Origin: Methylomonas koyamae
GTDB lineage: Bacteria; Pseudomonadota; Gammaproteobacteria; Methylococcales; Methylomonadaceae
Reading direction: 5' to 3'
Length of the DNA stretch: 64,000 nt
NCBI RefSeq assembly: GCF_019669905.1
Contig: NZ_AP019777.1
Location: 2,170,001 to 2,234,000 of the forward strand
The notes beneath the pieces are model-generated. The model was not told the origin of the DNA and did no database searches. It saw only the letters and a list, made by a program, of their open reading frames with translations. Every line of letters starts with the position of its first letter. Positions within the stretch are counted from its first letter, which is position 1. Shown here one piece after another: positions 18,307 through 25,985 of the stretch. The position numbers and the translations under genes are program-made.

Positions 18307-18933
18307 ATGGCGCAATATTTCGAAATCCACCCGAAGAATCCGCAACCGCGCTTGATTCAACAAACGCTGAGTATTTTGCGCGAAGGCGGCGTGATCGCCT
18401 ATCCGACCGATACCTCCTACGCACTGGGTTGCCAGATCGGCGACAAGGCGGCGATGGATACCATCCGCGCTATTCGGCGGCTGGACGATAACCATAATTT
18501 CACGTTGATTTGCACCGATTTATCCCAGGTGTCGACTTTCACCAAAATGGGTAACGACGCGCACCGGCTGATCAAAAAATTGACGCCGGGGCCGTTCACG
18601 TTTTTGTTGGATGCGACGCGGGAAGTTCCGCGCCGGCTGCAGCATCCGAAAAAAAAGACCATCGGCGTGCGCATTCCCGACCATGCGATTGCCAGAACCT
18701 TGGTCGAGCAGTTGGGCGAGCCATTGCTGACCACGACCCTGATCATGCCCGGCGAAACCGATGCGCTGGCCGATCCTTACGACATCAGGCAGCGCCTGGA
18801 GAAAGAACTGGCGCTGGTCATCGATGGCGGGGTGATCGAACACCAACCAACCACGGTGATCGCCTGCGGCGATAAAACCATCGAAATCGTTCGGCAAGGT
18901 ATCGGGATCGCGCCGATGCTCGAAGCGGTATGA
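18307..18933 (+). CDS. yciO: YciO, YrdC/Sua5-family protein
   Basis: Protein of 208 residues matching the YciO branch of the YrdC/Sua5 family: FEIHPKNPQPRLIQQ at the start, GGVIAYPTDTSYALGC, TPGPFTFLLDATREVPRRLQHPKK and KTIGVRIPDH. The true t6A enzyme TsaC/Sua5 binds threonine and bicarbonate. YciO proteins share the fold, but their activity is less certain. It overlaps the acyltransferase start by four bases (ATGA). Confidence 0.92.
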   Translation: MAQYFEIHPKNPQPRLIQQTLSILREGGVIAYPTDTSYALGCQIGDKAAMDTIRAIRRLDDNHNFTLICTDLSQVSTFTKMGNDAHRLIKKLTPGPFTFLLDATREVPRRLQHPKKKTIGVRIPDHAIARTLVEQLGEPLLTTTLIMPGETDALADPYDIRQRLEKELALVIDGGVIEHQPTTVIACGDKTIEIVRQGIGIAPMLEAV

Positions 18934-20141
18934 TGGGGCTGGTCGGTTTCGATGATCCGGTAGGGCCGGTACCGGCCGTCGCCAGTTTGTTGACGGCTCT
19001 ACTGACTGCTGCGTTACTGCACAAGCGGTTCGGCGTTTCGGCAAGCCAAGGCCGCTATGCCAGCATCGATGGCCTGCGTGGATTTCTGGCGTTCTTGGTT
19101 TTTATCCACCACTCGGCGGTTTGGTATTTCTACCTGAAAACCGGGCATTGGACATCGCCGCCGTCCAATTTATACGTTTACTTCGGCCAGGGCAGTGTCG
19201 GTTTTTTCTTTATGATTACCGGTTTTTTGTTTTTTTCGAAGCTACTCGAGGGCAGGCATAGGCCGGTCGACTGGTTGAAATTGTTGGTATCCAGGGTGCT
19301 GAGATTATTGCCGATGTATCTTTTCGCAATCGGCCTTTTGCTGTTGATCGTGTATTTCGTATCTGGCGGCGTGCTTAACGATCCGATGCCAATTTTGTTG
19401 AAAAACATCGTGCGTTGGGTCGGGTTTACGATCAAGAGTGCGCCGGATCTGAATGGCGTAAAGCAAACTTATATTATCGTCGCCGGCGTATTTTGGTCCT
19501 TGCCTTACGAGTGGTTGTTTTATTTGTCTTTGCCGATACTTTCGTTGGCGGTGTTACGCGTCCCGCCGCTGCCCTATTTGCTGATCAGCCTATTTTGTCT
19601 TGGCGTTTTTGTGTACATAGGGCGGATCAAGCCTGAGCTGCTACTGCCTTTTTTCGGCGGCATAGCCGGGTCTTTTTTGGTGAGACTCAATGTTTTTTGC
19701 CGATATGCGGCTAAAACGGCGTTGTCGCCGCTGGTCGTGGCTTTTATTGCCGGGGCGGTGGTTTTTTACGATTCGGCATGGGAAGCCGGGGCGGTTTTCT
19801 TGCTGTCGAGCGCCTTTGTCTTGATTGCTGCCGGTAACACGCTGTTCGGCATCCTGATACACCCGGTTTCGCGGGTTTTGGGCGAAATGGCTTACAGCAT
19901 TTATCTATTGCACGGTATGGTGTTATACGTGTTGTTCAACTTCGTTGTCGGCAGTTCGGCGGCGACCGAATTTTCGGCATCCGTCCACTGGCTGTGGATA
20001 GTCGGGATTACTCCGATCGTTGTGCTGCTCAGTTTTGCCACCTTCCATTGGATCGAGGCTCCGGCTATGCGGGCTACGCCTTGGGTAACCGTTTGGTTGC
20101 GTTCCAAAATTACTATATTCTCGAAAGAGGCGGCACAATGA
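18930..20141 (+). CDS. Acyltransferase family 3 membrane protein
   Basis: Integral membrane protein of 403 residues with about ten hydrophobic segments. SIDGLRGFLAFLVFIHHSAVW near residues 46-66 holds the Arg and His-His typical of acyltransferase family 3 (OafA/YrhL), which O-acetylates surface sugars or lipids. The later VLGEMAYSIYLLHGMVLYVLF stretch is also typical. It overlaps yciO upstream and the site-2 protease gene downstream by four bases each, which suggests one transcript. The substrate cannot be inferred. Confidence 0.9.
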   Translation: MMGLVGFDDPVGPVPAVASLLTALLTAALLHKRFGVSASQGRYASIDGLRGFLAFLVFIHHSAVWYFYLKTGHWTSPPSNLYVYFGQGSVGFFFMITGFLFFSKLLEGRHRPVDWLKLLVSRVLRLLPMYLFAIGLLLLIVYFVSGGVLNDPMPILLKNIVRWVGFTIKSAPDLNGVKQTYIIVAGVFWSLPYEWLFYLSLPILSLAVLRVPPLPYLLISLFCLGVFVYIGRIKPELLLPFFGGIAGSFLVRLNVFCRYAAKTALSPLVVAFIAGAVVFYDSAWEAGAVFLLSSAFVLIAAGNTLFGILIHPVSRVLGEMAYSIYLLHGMVLYVLFNFVVGSSAATEFSASVHWLWIVGITPIVVLLSFATFHWIEAPAMRATPWVTVWLRSKITIFSKEAAQ

Positions 20142-20791
20142 TGGACGAATTAACCCTGGTGCAGCGCATCGTGGTTTGGATTTTACCGGTGATTTTTGCG
20201 ATTACCGTTCATGAGGTCGCTCACGGTTGGGTTGCCAAACTGTTGGGCGACAATACCGCGGCAGCGCAAGGCCGATTGACGGTGAATCCGCTCAAGCATA
20301 TCGATATCCTGGGAACCCTGATCATTCCCGGTTTGTTGCTGTTGACTTTCACCGGTTTCGTATTCGGCTGGGCCAAGCCGGTGCCGGTCGATCCGCGCAA
20401 TTTCAAAAAACCGCTGCAAGGCATGGCCTGGGTAGCCTTGGCCGGACCGGTGTCCAATCTGTTGATGGCCGCGGCTTGGGCCTTGATCGCCCGATTGGGC
20501 GTGATGCTGGAAATAGAATTTATATCGATGCCGTTCATCTATAGCGGCGTGGCCGGCATCAGTATCAATCTGGTGTTGGCTTTGATCAATATGTTGCCGA
20601 TTCCGCCGCTGGACGGCAGCCGGATATTGTCCGGAATGTTGCCGCATTATTGGGCTTGGCAATATAACCGTCTGGAACGGTTCGGTTTTGTGATACTGCT
20701 GATTTTGCTGGCGACCGATGTGTTGAAATACATCTTGGCCTACCCGTTATATTACGCCCAGCAATTGTTTTTCAGTTTGGCGGGAATGTAG
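20138..20791 (+). CDS. Site-2 protease family (M50) membrane metalloprotease
   Basis: Membrane protein of 217 residues with the zinc motif HEVAH (H25, E26, H29) inside its first hydrophobic helix and the distal NMLPIPPLDGSRIL motif that supplies the third ligand. The family cleaves peptides within membranes; many small members like this have unknown substrates. ATG 20138 overlaps the acyltransferase stop (ATGA) and is followed by another ATG at 20141. The gene is directly followed by scpA, a frequent order in Proteobacteria. Confidence 0.92.
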   Translation: MMDELTLVQRIVVWILPVIFAITVHEVAHGWVAKLLGDNTAAAQGRLTVNPLKHIDILGTLIIPGLLLLTFTGFVFGWAKPVPVDPRNFKKPLQGMAWVALAGPVSNLLMAAAWALIARLGVMLEIEFISMPFIYSGVAGISINLVLALINMLPIPPLDGSRILSGMLPHYWAWQYNRLERFGFVILLILLATDVLKYILAYPLYYAQQLFFSLAGM

Positions 20792-20792
20792 G

Positions 20793-21614
20793 TTGAACGA
20801 AACTGCTTTAGCCGTCGAGTCCACGCCGCCGCCGTTGGCGTTGGTGCAAGGCCAGCCCTTCCAGGAGCTGCCGGAAGACCTGTATATTCCGCCCGATGCG
20901 CTGGAAGTTTTTCTCGATACATTCGAAGGGCCGCTGGATTTGCTGCTGTATTTGATCCGCCGCCAGAATCTGGATATTCTCGATATTCCGATTGCGCAGA
21001 TCACTCGGCAGTACATCGCCTACATCGAGATGATGGAAAATTTGCGCCTGGAGCTGGCCGCCGAATATTTGGTCATGGCGGCCTTGCTGGCCGAAATCAA
21101 ATCGCGGATGCTGTTGCCGCGCCAGCCGGAAAGCGAGGAAGAAGAGGAAGACCCCAGGGCGTTTTTGATCCGCAAATTGCAGGAATACGAGGCGATCAAG
21201 AAAGTCGCCGAAGAGATCGATCTGTTACCCAGAAACGAACGCGATACCTTCGAATTCGGCGTCGACACCTCGACCGTCAACGTTCGGCAAATCTTGCCGG
21301 ACGTGGAACTCAAGGAACTATTGCTGGCCTTTCAGGACGTGTTGAAACGCGCGGAACGGCTCAGCCACCACCACATAACCAAAGAGCCCCTATCAGTCCG
21401 TGAACGAATGGCAGCCATTTTGGAAAAACTTAACCGAGCAGATATCCTCCCTTTCCCAGCGTGTTTTACCCGAGGTGAAGGAAAAAACGGGGTGGTTGTC
21501 GCGTTTCTTGCCATCCTTGAGCTCTCCAAGGAGCGAGTCATCGACATCTTCCAGCCCGAGCCCTACGCCGGCATCCACGTCCGCTTCAGAGTCAATAGCA
21601 GCACTGGCGATTGA
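20793..21614 (+). CDS. scpA: Segregation and condensation protein ScpA
   Basis: Kleisin of 273 residues that joins SMC and ScpB in the bacterial condensin. The hallmark FEGPLDLLLYLIRRQNLDILDIPIAQI is at about residues 47-73, followed by AAEYLVMAALLAEIKSRMLLP, and the winged-helix C terminus reads FLAILELSKERVIDIFQPEPYAGI. The start TTG 20793 comes right after the M50 stop. The downstream scpB frame is open far back into this gene, and the interval up to the conserved part of ScpB is itself apparently coding. Confidence 0.93.
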   Translation: MNETALAVESTPPPLALVQGQPFQELPEDLYIPPDALEVFLDTFEGPLDLLLYLIRRQNLDILDIPIAQITRQYIAYIEMMENLRLELAAEYLVMAALLAEIKSRMLLPRQPESEEEEEDPRAFLIRKLQEYEAIKKVAEEIDLLPRNERDTFEFGVDTSTVNVRQILPDVELKELLLAFQDVLKRAERLSHHHITKEPLSVRERMAAILEKLNRADILPFPACFTRGEGKNGVVVAFLAILELSKERVIDIFQPEPYAGIHVRFRVNSSTGD

Positions 21615-22035
21615 GCCGTCGCCGTCCGTCAGCGTTGCCGATCATGCCCATCAATCCGCCAAGCCCAGAACCCCGCGCAAACCTCGGATCAAGCCGGAGC
21701 CTATCAAGATCTTCGTGCCGGTCAAGCGCCGAGCCGTGCGGTTTCCGGGCGCTTGGCATAAGCAACTCAGGAGTGGCCCGGCCATATCGGAACCGGTGCA
21801 AACGCCGCAGCCGGTCTTACCGGTTCCCGTACGCCGTCGCGTTACGGTCCGATTGCTGCCGGCCTGGCGCGGTGGCTGGGATAAACCGGCTGCGCCGCCG
21901 CCCGATGCCGTCTCGCGGCGCCGGGCGGCAACCCGGCTGCCGGCGCCTTGGGCAGCAGTCATCCGCGCCAGCGAACATCAGGCCATCATTGTCGAACGCC
22001 ATTTGCCGGCGCCGGAACGGGTCAAAGACTGCGAC

Positions 22036-22746
22036 ATGAACACCAAACGCATCGTCGAAGCCATTTTGTTCGCCGCGAATCGGCCGATGACCATACGCCA
22101 GATCCAGGAAACCTTTCCGGAGCTGGAACAGCCGGATACCTTGGCGATTCAGATGGCCCTGGAAGACATCGCCCGCGATTACGCCGACCGGCCGATCGGC
22201 CTCAGGCAATTGGCCAGCGGTTACCGGTTTCAGGTGCGGGAAGGCCTGTCGCCTTACGTGACGCGTTTGTTCGAGGAAAAACCGGCCCGTTATTCGCGGG
22301 CGCTGCTGGAAACCCTGGCCATCATCGCATATCGTCAGCCAGTCACCCGCGGCGAAATCGAGGACATTCGCGGCGTAAGCGTCAGCAGTTCCATTATCCA
22401 AACCCTGTTGGAACGGGAGTGGATTCGGGTCATCGCCCATAAGGAAGTGCCGGGCCGGCCGGCTTTGTTCGGCACCACCAAACAATTTCTGGATTATTTC
22501 AATTTAACTTCGTTGAACGACTTACCGACTTTGCAAGAAATCGCCGATTTCGATTTCGGTAATCCGCCGCAACCGCAGACCGAGCAGGACCACAGTGAAA
22601 GACCGCAAACCGTCCAAACCGAAACAACCGTCAACCCGTCCGGACAACCGGAAACCGATGGAGCCGAACCCGAACCGCAAACCGAAGTCGGCGCCATTTC
22701 GCAAACCGAGACCGGCGCCGGCGGCGAAAACGTCACCCTCCATTAG
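22036..22746 (+). CDS. scpB: Segregation and condensation protein ScpB
   Basis: Partner of ScpA; conserved sequence begins MNTKRIVEAILFAANRPMTI and includes LLETLAIIAYRQPVTRGEIE and VPGRPALFGTTKQFLDYF. From ATG 22036 it has 236 residues. The same frame is open back through the scpA-scpB interval and encodes three related basic repeats ending in a Trp (consensus V-x-x-RRR-x3-R-x-P-x-W). The real protein may therefore start earlier, for example at GTG 21715, with an extra N-terminal region. The C-terminal 55 residues are acidic and Gln/Thr-rich, and overlap rluB by 152 bases. Confidence 0.88.
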   Translation: MNTKRIVEAILFAANRPMTIRQIQETFPELEQPDTLAIQMALEDIARDYADRPIGLRQLASGYRFQVREGLSPYVTRLFEEKPARYSRALLETLAIIAYRQPVTRGEIEDIRGVSVSSSIIQTLLEREWIRVIAHKEVPGRPALFGTTKQFLDYFNLTSLNDLPTLQEIADFDFGNPPQPQTEQDHSERPQTVQTETTVNPSGQPETDGAEPEPQTEVGAISQTETGAGGENVTLH

Positions 22747-23494
22747 CGCCGCTGCTGCGGGCGGCGAGCGCATCCAAAAATTGCTGGCCCGTGCCGGCCT
22801 GGGCTCGCGCCGGGAAATCGAACGCTGGATCGGCGAAGGTAAGTTGCTGGTCAATGGCAACCCGGTACAGTTGGGTTACCACCTGAAGCCGGGCGACCAT
22901 CTGCAAATCAACGGCCGTATCGTCAAATGGGAAAAATACGCCGAACAGCCGACCCGGGTACTGGTTTACCACAAGCCGGTCGGCGAGTTGGTGACGCGGC
23001 GCGACCCGGAGGGGCGGCCGGTGATTTTTACCCAGTTGCCGCGGCTGCAGGTCGGGCGCTGGATCGCGGTCGGTCGGCTGGACATCAACACGTCAGGCTT
23101 GATTCTGGTCACCAACAACGGCGAACTGGCCAACCGCTTGATGCACCCGTCGCGGGAAGTGGAGCGCGAATACGCAGTACGCATCCTGGGCGAAGTCGAC
23201 GACGCGATGCTGGAACGCCTGAAACAAGGCGTCGAGCTGGACGACGGCCCGGCGCATTTCGAAGACGTCAGTTTCTACGCCGGCGAGGGCGCCAACAAAT
23301 GGTTCTACGCCACGGTGAAGCAAGGCCGTAACCGATTAGTGCGGCGTTTATGGGAATCGCAAGGCGTAAAAGTCAGCCGTTTGATCCGGGTTCGCTACGG
23401 CGATGTGACCTTGCCGGAGCGGGTTAGGGCGCATTCGTTTTATGAGCTGGAAGTTAAGGAATTGGCGGCTTTGATGGAGTTTGTGGGTTTGTAG
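22595..23494 (+). CDS. rluB: 23S rRNA pseudouridine synthase RluB
   Basis: Protein of 299 residues: a basic Lys/Pro/Arg tail (1-55), an S4 RNA-binding domain (RIQKLLARAGLGSRREIERWI) and a catalytic domain with the aspartate in GRLDINTSGLILVTNNGE. RluB makes the pseudouridine near position 2605 of 23S rRNA. The start GTG 22595 lies within the end of scpB in another frame. In the shared 152 bases scpB encodes an acidic tail and rluB a basic one. An alternative start closer to GGERIQKLL would shorten the overlap. Confidence 0.93.
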   Translation: MKDRKPSKPKQPSTRPDNRKPMEPNPNRKPKSAPFRKPRPAPAAKTSPSISAAAAGGERIQKLLARAGLGSRREIERWIGEGKLLVNGNPVQLGYHLKPGDHLQINGRIVKWEKYAEQPTRVLVYHKPVGELVTRRDPEGRPVIFTQLPRLQVGRWIAVGRLDINTSGLILVTNNGELANRLMHPSREVEREYAVRILGEVDDAMLERLKQGVELDDGPAHFEDVSFYAGEGANKWFYATVKQGRNRLVRRLWESQGVKVSRLIRVRYGDVTLPERVRAHSFYELEVKELAALMEFVGL

Positions 23495-23561
23495 TCGCGT
23501 TGAACTAATCGATGCTGCAATCGGCAAGCCGTGTCCGTTGCGCGACGATGGCCTTAATCGT

Positions 23562-24671
23562 TCAGTGCACGCTTGAGGCCGGATTCTCTTCGGTGATGGT
23601 TGCGATCATTCCATTAATGATTTGGTTGATTCGAGTCTTTTCTTGTTCCAGAAGATTTTGTACTGGGGGACACGTCAGGGTCATGGTGAATACGCTTCGT
23701 TTTGTGCCGATAGTGAAGTGAGAAACCTGGAATAGTTGGTCGCGTTCTTGTTTTATTAAGGGTGGGACTGGAATTATCGCCTTGCCGTTAGCTGAGTACT
23801 CGACCGTCATCCCGTGCTTTTCCGCAGATTGTTTGACCAGATATACCCCAAATTCTTCGGGATATTCCGGACCATCTGAGTGGACTCTCGAAATTTCAAG
23901 CCTACAGATGTAATCCTCGCCAAAGGTTGCGTCGATCTGGTCGGCGGGCGTTTTAGAAATACGCACGTAGTGCGGGAGCATCACAGATACCGATTCTTGT
24001 TGGAATTTGACCTTTACGGTTGCCGGCCTGTCAGGCCTGCCGAACAAGAGTTCGTCGGTATCGCTTAGGAAGTATTTGACGTTTTCGGGACTTGTGCTGA
24101 CAACTCCTGCACGCAAACTACGTTGAAAATCCAAAATTTGAGCCGCCGATCTCATAGCGACCGAAGCTCGACTTTGCACGCTGTTCTCGGTATTGGCTAA
24201 GGTTTCGTCATGGTTGTTCTTGATGTTTCTTAGAATTTTTGCCACGAATTGGCAGTAGGCTTGGTATGGTTCGTCGCTAGCCGAATAAATTGCGGCAAAG
24301 ATACCGGCTTTTTGTTTTCGTTCCGCGTGGCTCGTTGGTAGAAACACCAAATTGTCCAGCGAATTGAGATCCCAAATGAATGGTCCGCCTGGAAAAGTCA
24401 GCGACGCGGTACGGATATAGCGTAGAAATTCGGCAATATCCTTGGTAGTCGCGACCTCGTGCGGGATTAGGTAATGCAATTTGCCGGACACCCATAAGTC
24501 CGGATCCCAAGACCAAGCAAGCGGGTTATTTTCTGCTTGGATATTCGGCAGTGCCGCTCTTAATATCTTTTTGAGTTCTTCCATGTCGGTTGGCGTCAGA
24601 TTGACGGCTGGATAACTGTCCATTGCGTTCTCGGTCGGCGAAACTTTTTTCTTAAATAAATTCTTGAACAT
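23562..24671 (-). CDS. Protein of unknown function (369 residues)
   Basis: I do not recognise a family. There is no signal peptide or membrane helix. It starts MFKNLFKKKVSPTENAMDSY, has an aromatic-rich stretch NPLAWSWDPDLWVSGKLHYL (about 53-72), and ends in a helical segment. Its codon use is visibly more A/T-rich than the flanking scp-rlu and SOS genes, and it stands alone between rluB and a methyltransferase gene, both in non-operon arrangement. This suggests an acquired accessory gene. Function unknown. Confidence 0.7.
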   Translation of the reverse strand: MFKNLFKKKVSPTENAMDSYPAVNLTPTDMEELKKILRAALPNIQAENNPLAWSWDPDLWVSGKLHYLIPHEVATTKDIAEFLRYIRTASLTFPGGPFIWDLNSLDNLVFLPTSHAERKQKAGIFAAIYSASDEPYQAYCQFVAKILRNIKNNHDETLANTENSVQSRASVAMRSAAQILDFQRSLRAGVVSTSPENVKYFLSDTDELLFGRPDRPATVKVKFQQESVSVMLPHYVRISKTPADQIDATFGEDYICRLEISRVHSDGPEYPEEFGVYLVKQSAEKHGMTVEYSANGKAIIPVPPLIKQERDQLFQVSHFTIGTKRSVFTMTLTCPPVQNLLEQEKTRINQIINGMIATITEENPASSVH

Positions 24672-25011
24672 TTATCCGCTCTTGATGGCCCAATACTGCC
24701 CTTACGTAGTGACGATTTAGGTTGTTTGCGACTCAATATAGTCGGTAGTTCTCCAAATTCAAAACTCCCCTGTCTTCTTGTAATAGTGCTGGCGTCATGT
24801 GTTGCTCAAGCGCACCGCTTGCCGGCACAATCGCCTTTTCGCTGCGAAAAAAGCCACCGCACCTTTAGTCGTCATTATGGGCCAACATCAAGGCACGAGC
24901 GGCCTATAAAACGCACGCCGAACGTGTGGTTATCTGAATCGATTCGTCAGTTGACCGACCCAGGGGCGAGTTTTTCAAGTCCCAACTGTTCTTGGATTTA
25001 ACAATAACCTG
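24672..25011. other. Intergenic region, no supported gene
   Basis: The 340 bases between the unknown gene and the methyltransferase gene have one open frame of 91 codons on the plus strand (24726-25001). Its composition is irregular, it lacks a ribosome site and I recognise nothing in it. No clear repeat or terminator was seen. Confidence 0.5.
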
Positions 25012-25857
25012 CTAACGCTCGGCTTGATCCGCTGCCGGTTTTCTAAAGCGCAATGTCATACGGTCGCTTTCGCCGATGGCTGCGTATTTGTCCCGGTTTT
25101 TGTCGCCCTGGTTAAAATTCGGCGGCAAGCTGCCGACGCCGCCCGCATGGTCCTTGGTATCCGCCGGATTGGCGTTGATTTCGCTGGCGGCTTCCAACAC
25201 GAAGCCGGCCTGTTCCGCCCAGGCAATCACTTGGCTTTGTGTGGTGTAACCGGCACTGCCGCCGTTAGCGGTATCCGGATTGGCCCGATGTTCGACCACG
25301 CCCAGAATGCCGCCGGGTTTTAGCACTTGGAAAAAGCCGCGAAACATCGCTTCTGCGCTACCTTTTTTCCGCCAGTTATGCACGTTACGAAAGGTCAATA
25401 CCGTGTCGGCCGAGCCGGGTTTGCCGAACACCGGCCGCGCTTCGTCGAAACGGCGGACTTCCGGCCTGCCGTAAATTTTAGGTAAGCGTGCCAGCTTGAT
25501 CTTCAGCGCTTTCAACTGTCGGCCGTAGTAGTGTTTCGAATCTGGATTTACTGCGTTGTCGGGATCGATTACGGCGGCGATGTATTGGCCATGCACCCGC
25601 AGTAAAGGTGCCAGGATTTCGGTGTACCAACCGCCGCCGGGAACGATTTCAATTACGGTTTGACCGGGAGTCACCTGGAAAAAGGTTAAAGTTTGCTCCG
25701 GATGCCGCCAAATGTCGCGAGCGACGTTGGCCGGCTCGCGCCAATGGCCGGCAATCGCGGCCGCCAGCGGCGGCTTGGCCGCTGCGGCATTCTCGTCGGG
25801 CGGAGTGCATGCGGCCAAGGCGGTCAGCACGAATAAAGCGTGAGCTATTCTAGCCAT
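25012..25857 (-). CDS. Predicted lipoprotein methyltransferase (COG4798-like)
   Basis: Protein of 281 residues. The N terminus MARIAHALFVLTALAAC has a good lipobox (LAAC, Cys17), and the rest resembles a class I SAM-dependent methyltransferase: VIEIVPGGGWYTEILAPLL for the SAM loop, VLTFRNVHNW and VLKPGGILGVVEHR. SAM is not expected outside the cytoplasm, so the export signal is puzzling, but this combination recurs in the COG4798 group. I chose ATG 25857; a frame-open ATG at 25914 would add a Lys/Arg-rich leader. Confidence 0.82.
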   Translation of the reverse strand: MARIAHALFVLTALAACTPPDENAAAAKPPLAAAIAGHWREPANVARDIWRHPEQTLTFFQVTPGQTVIEIVPGGGWYTEILAPLLRVHGQYIAAVIDPDNAVNPDSKHYYGRQLKALKIKLARLPKIYGRPEVRRFDEARPVFGKPGSADTVLTFRNVHNWRKKGSAEAMFRGFFQVLKPGGILGVVEHRANPDTANGGSAGYTTQSQVIAWAEQAGFVLEAASEINANPADTKDHAGGVGSLPPNFNQGDKNRDKYAAIGESDRMTLRFRKPAADQAER

Positions 25858-25985
25858 AAATTTCAGGCGTCGTTTCTGAGATGGAAATGCCCGGCACGGG
25901 GGCACGTTGGTCAATATAACTCGGCCGTTTCTGCCGGCAAAGTAAAGAAGCCGCTAAGGCCGGGTTTTTAAAACGGCCGGCCACG

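Noticed and set aside
24726..25001. Plus-strand frame of 91 codons
   Set aside because: No ribosome site, no family pattern and odd composition; listed only as intergenic content.
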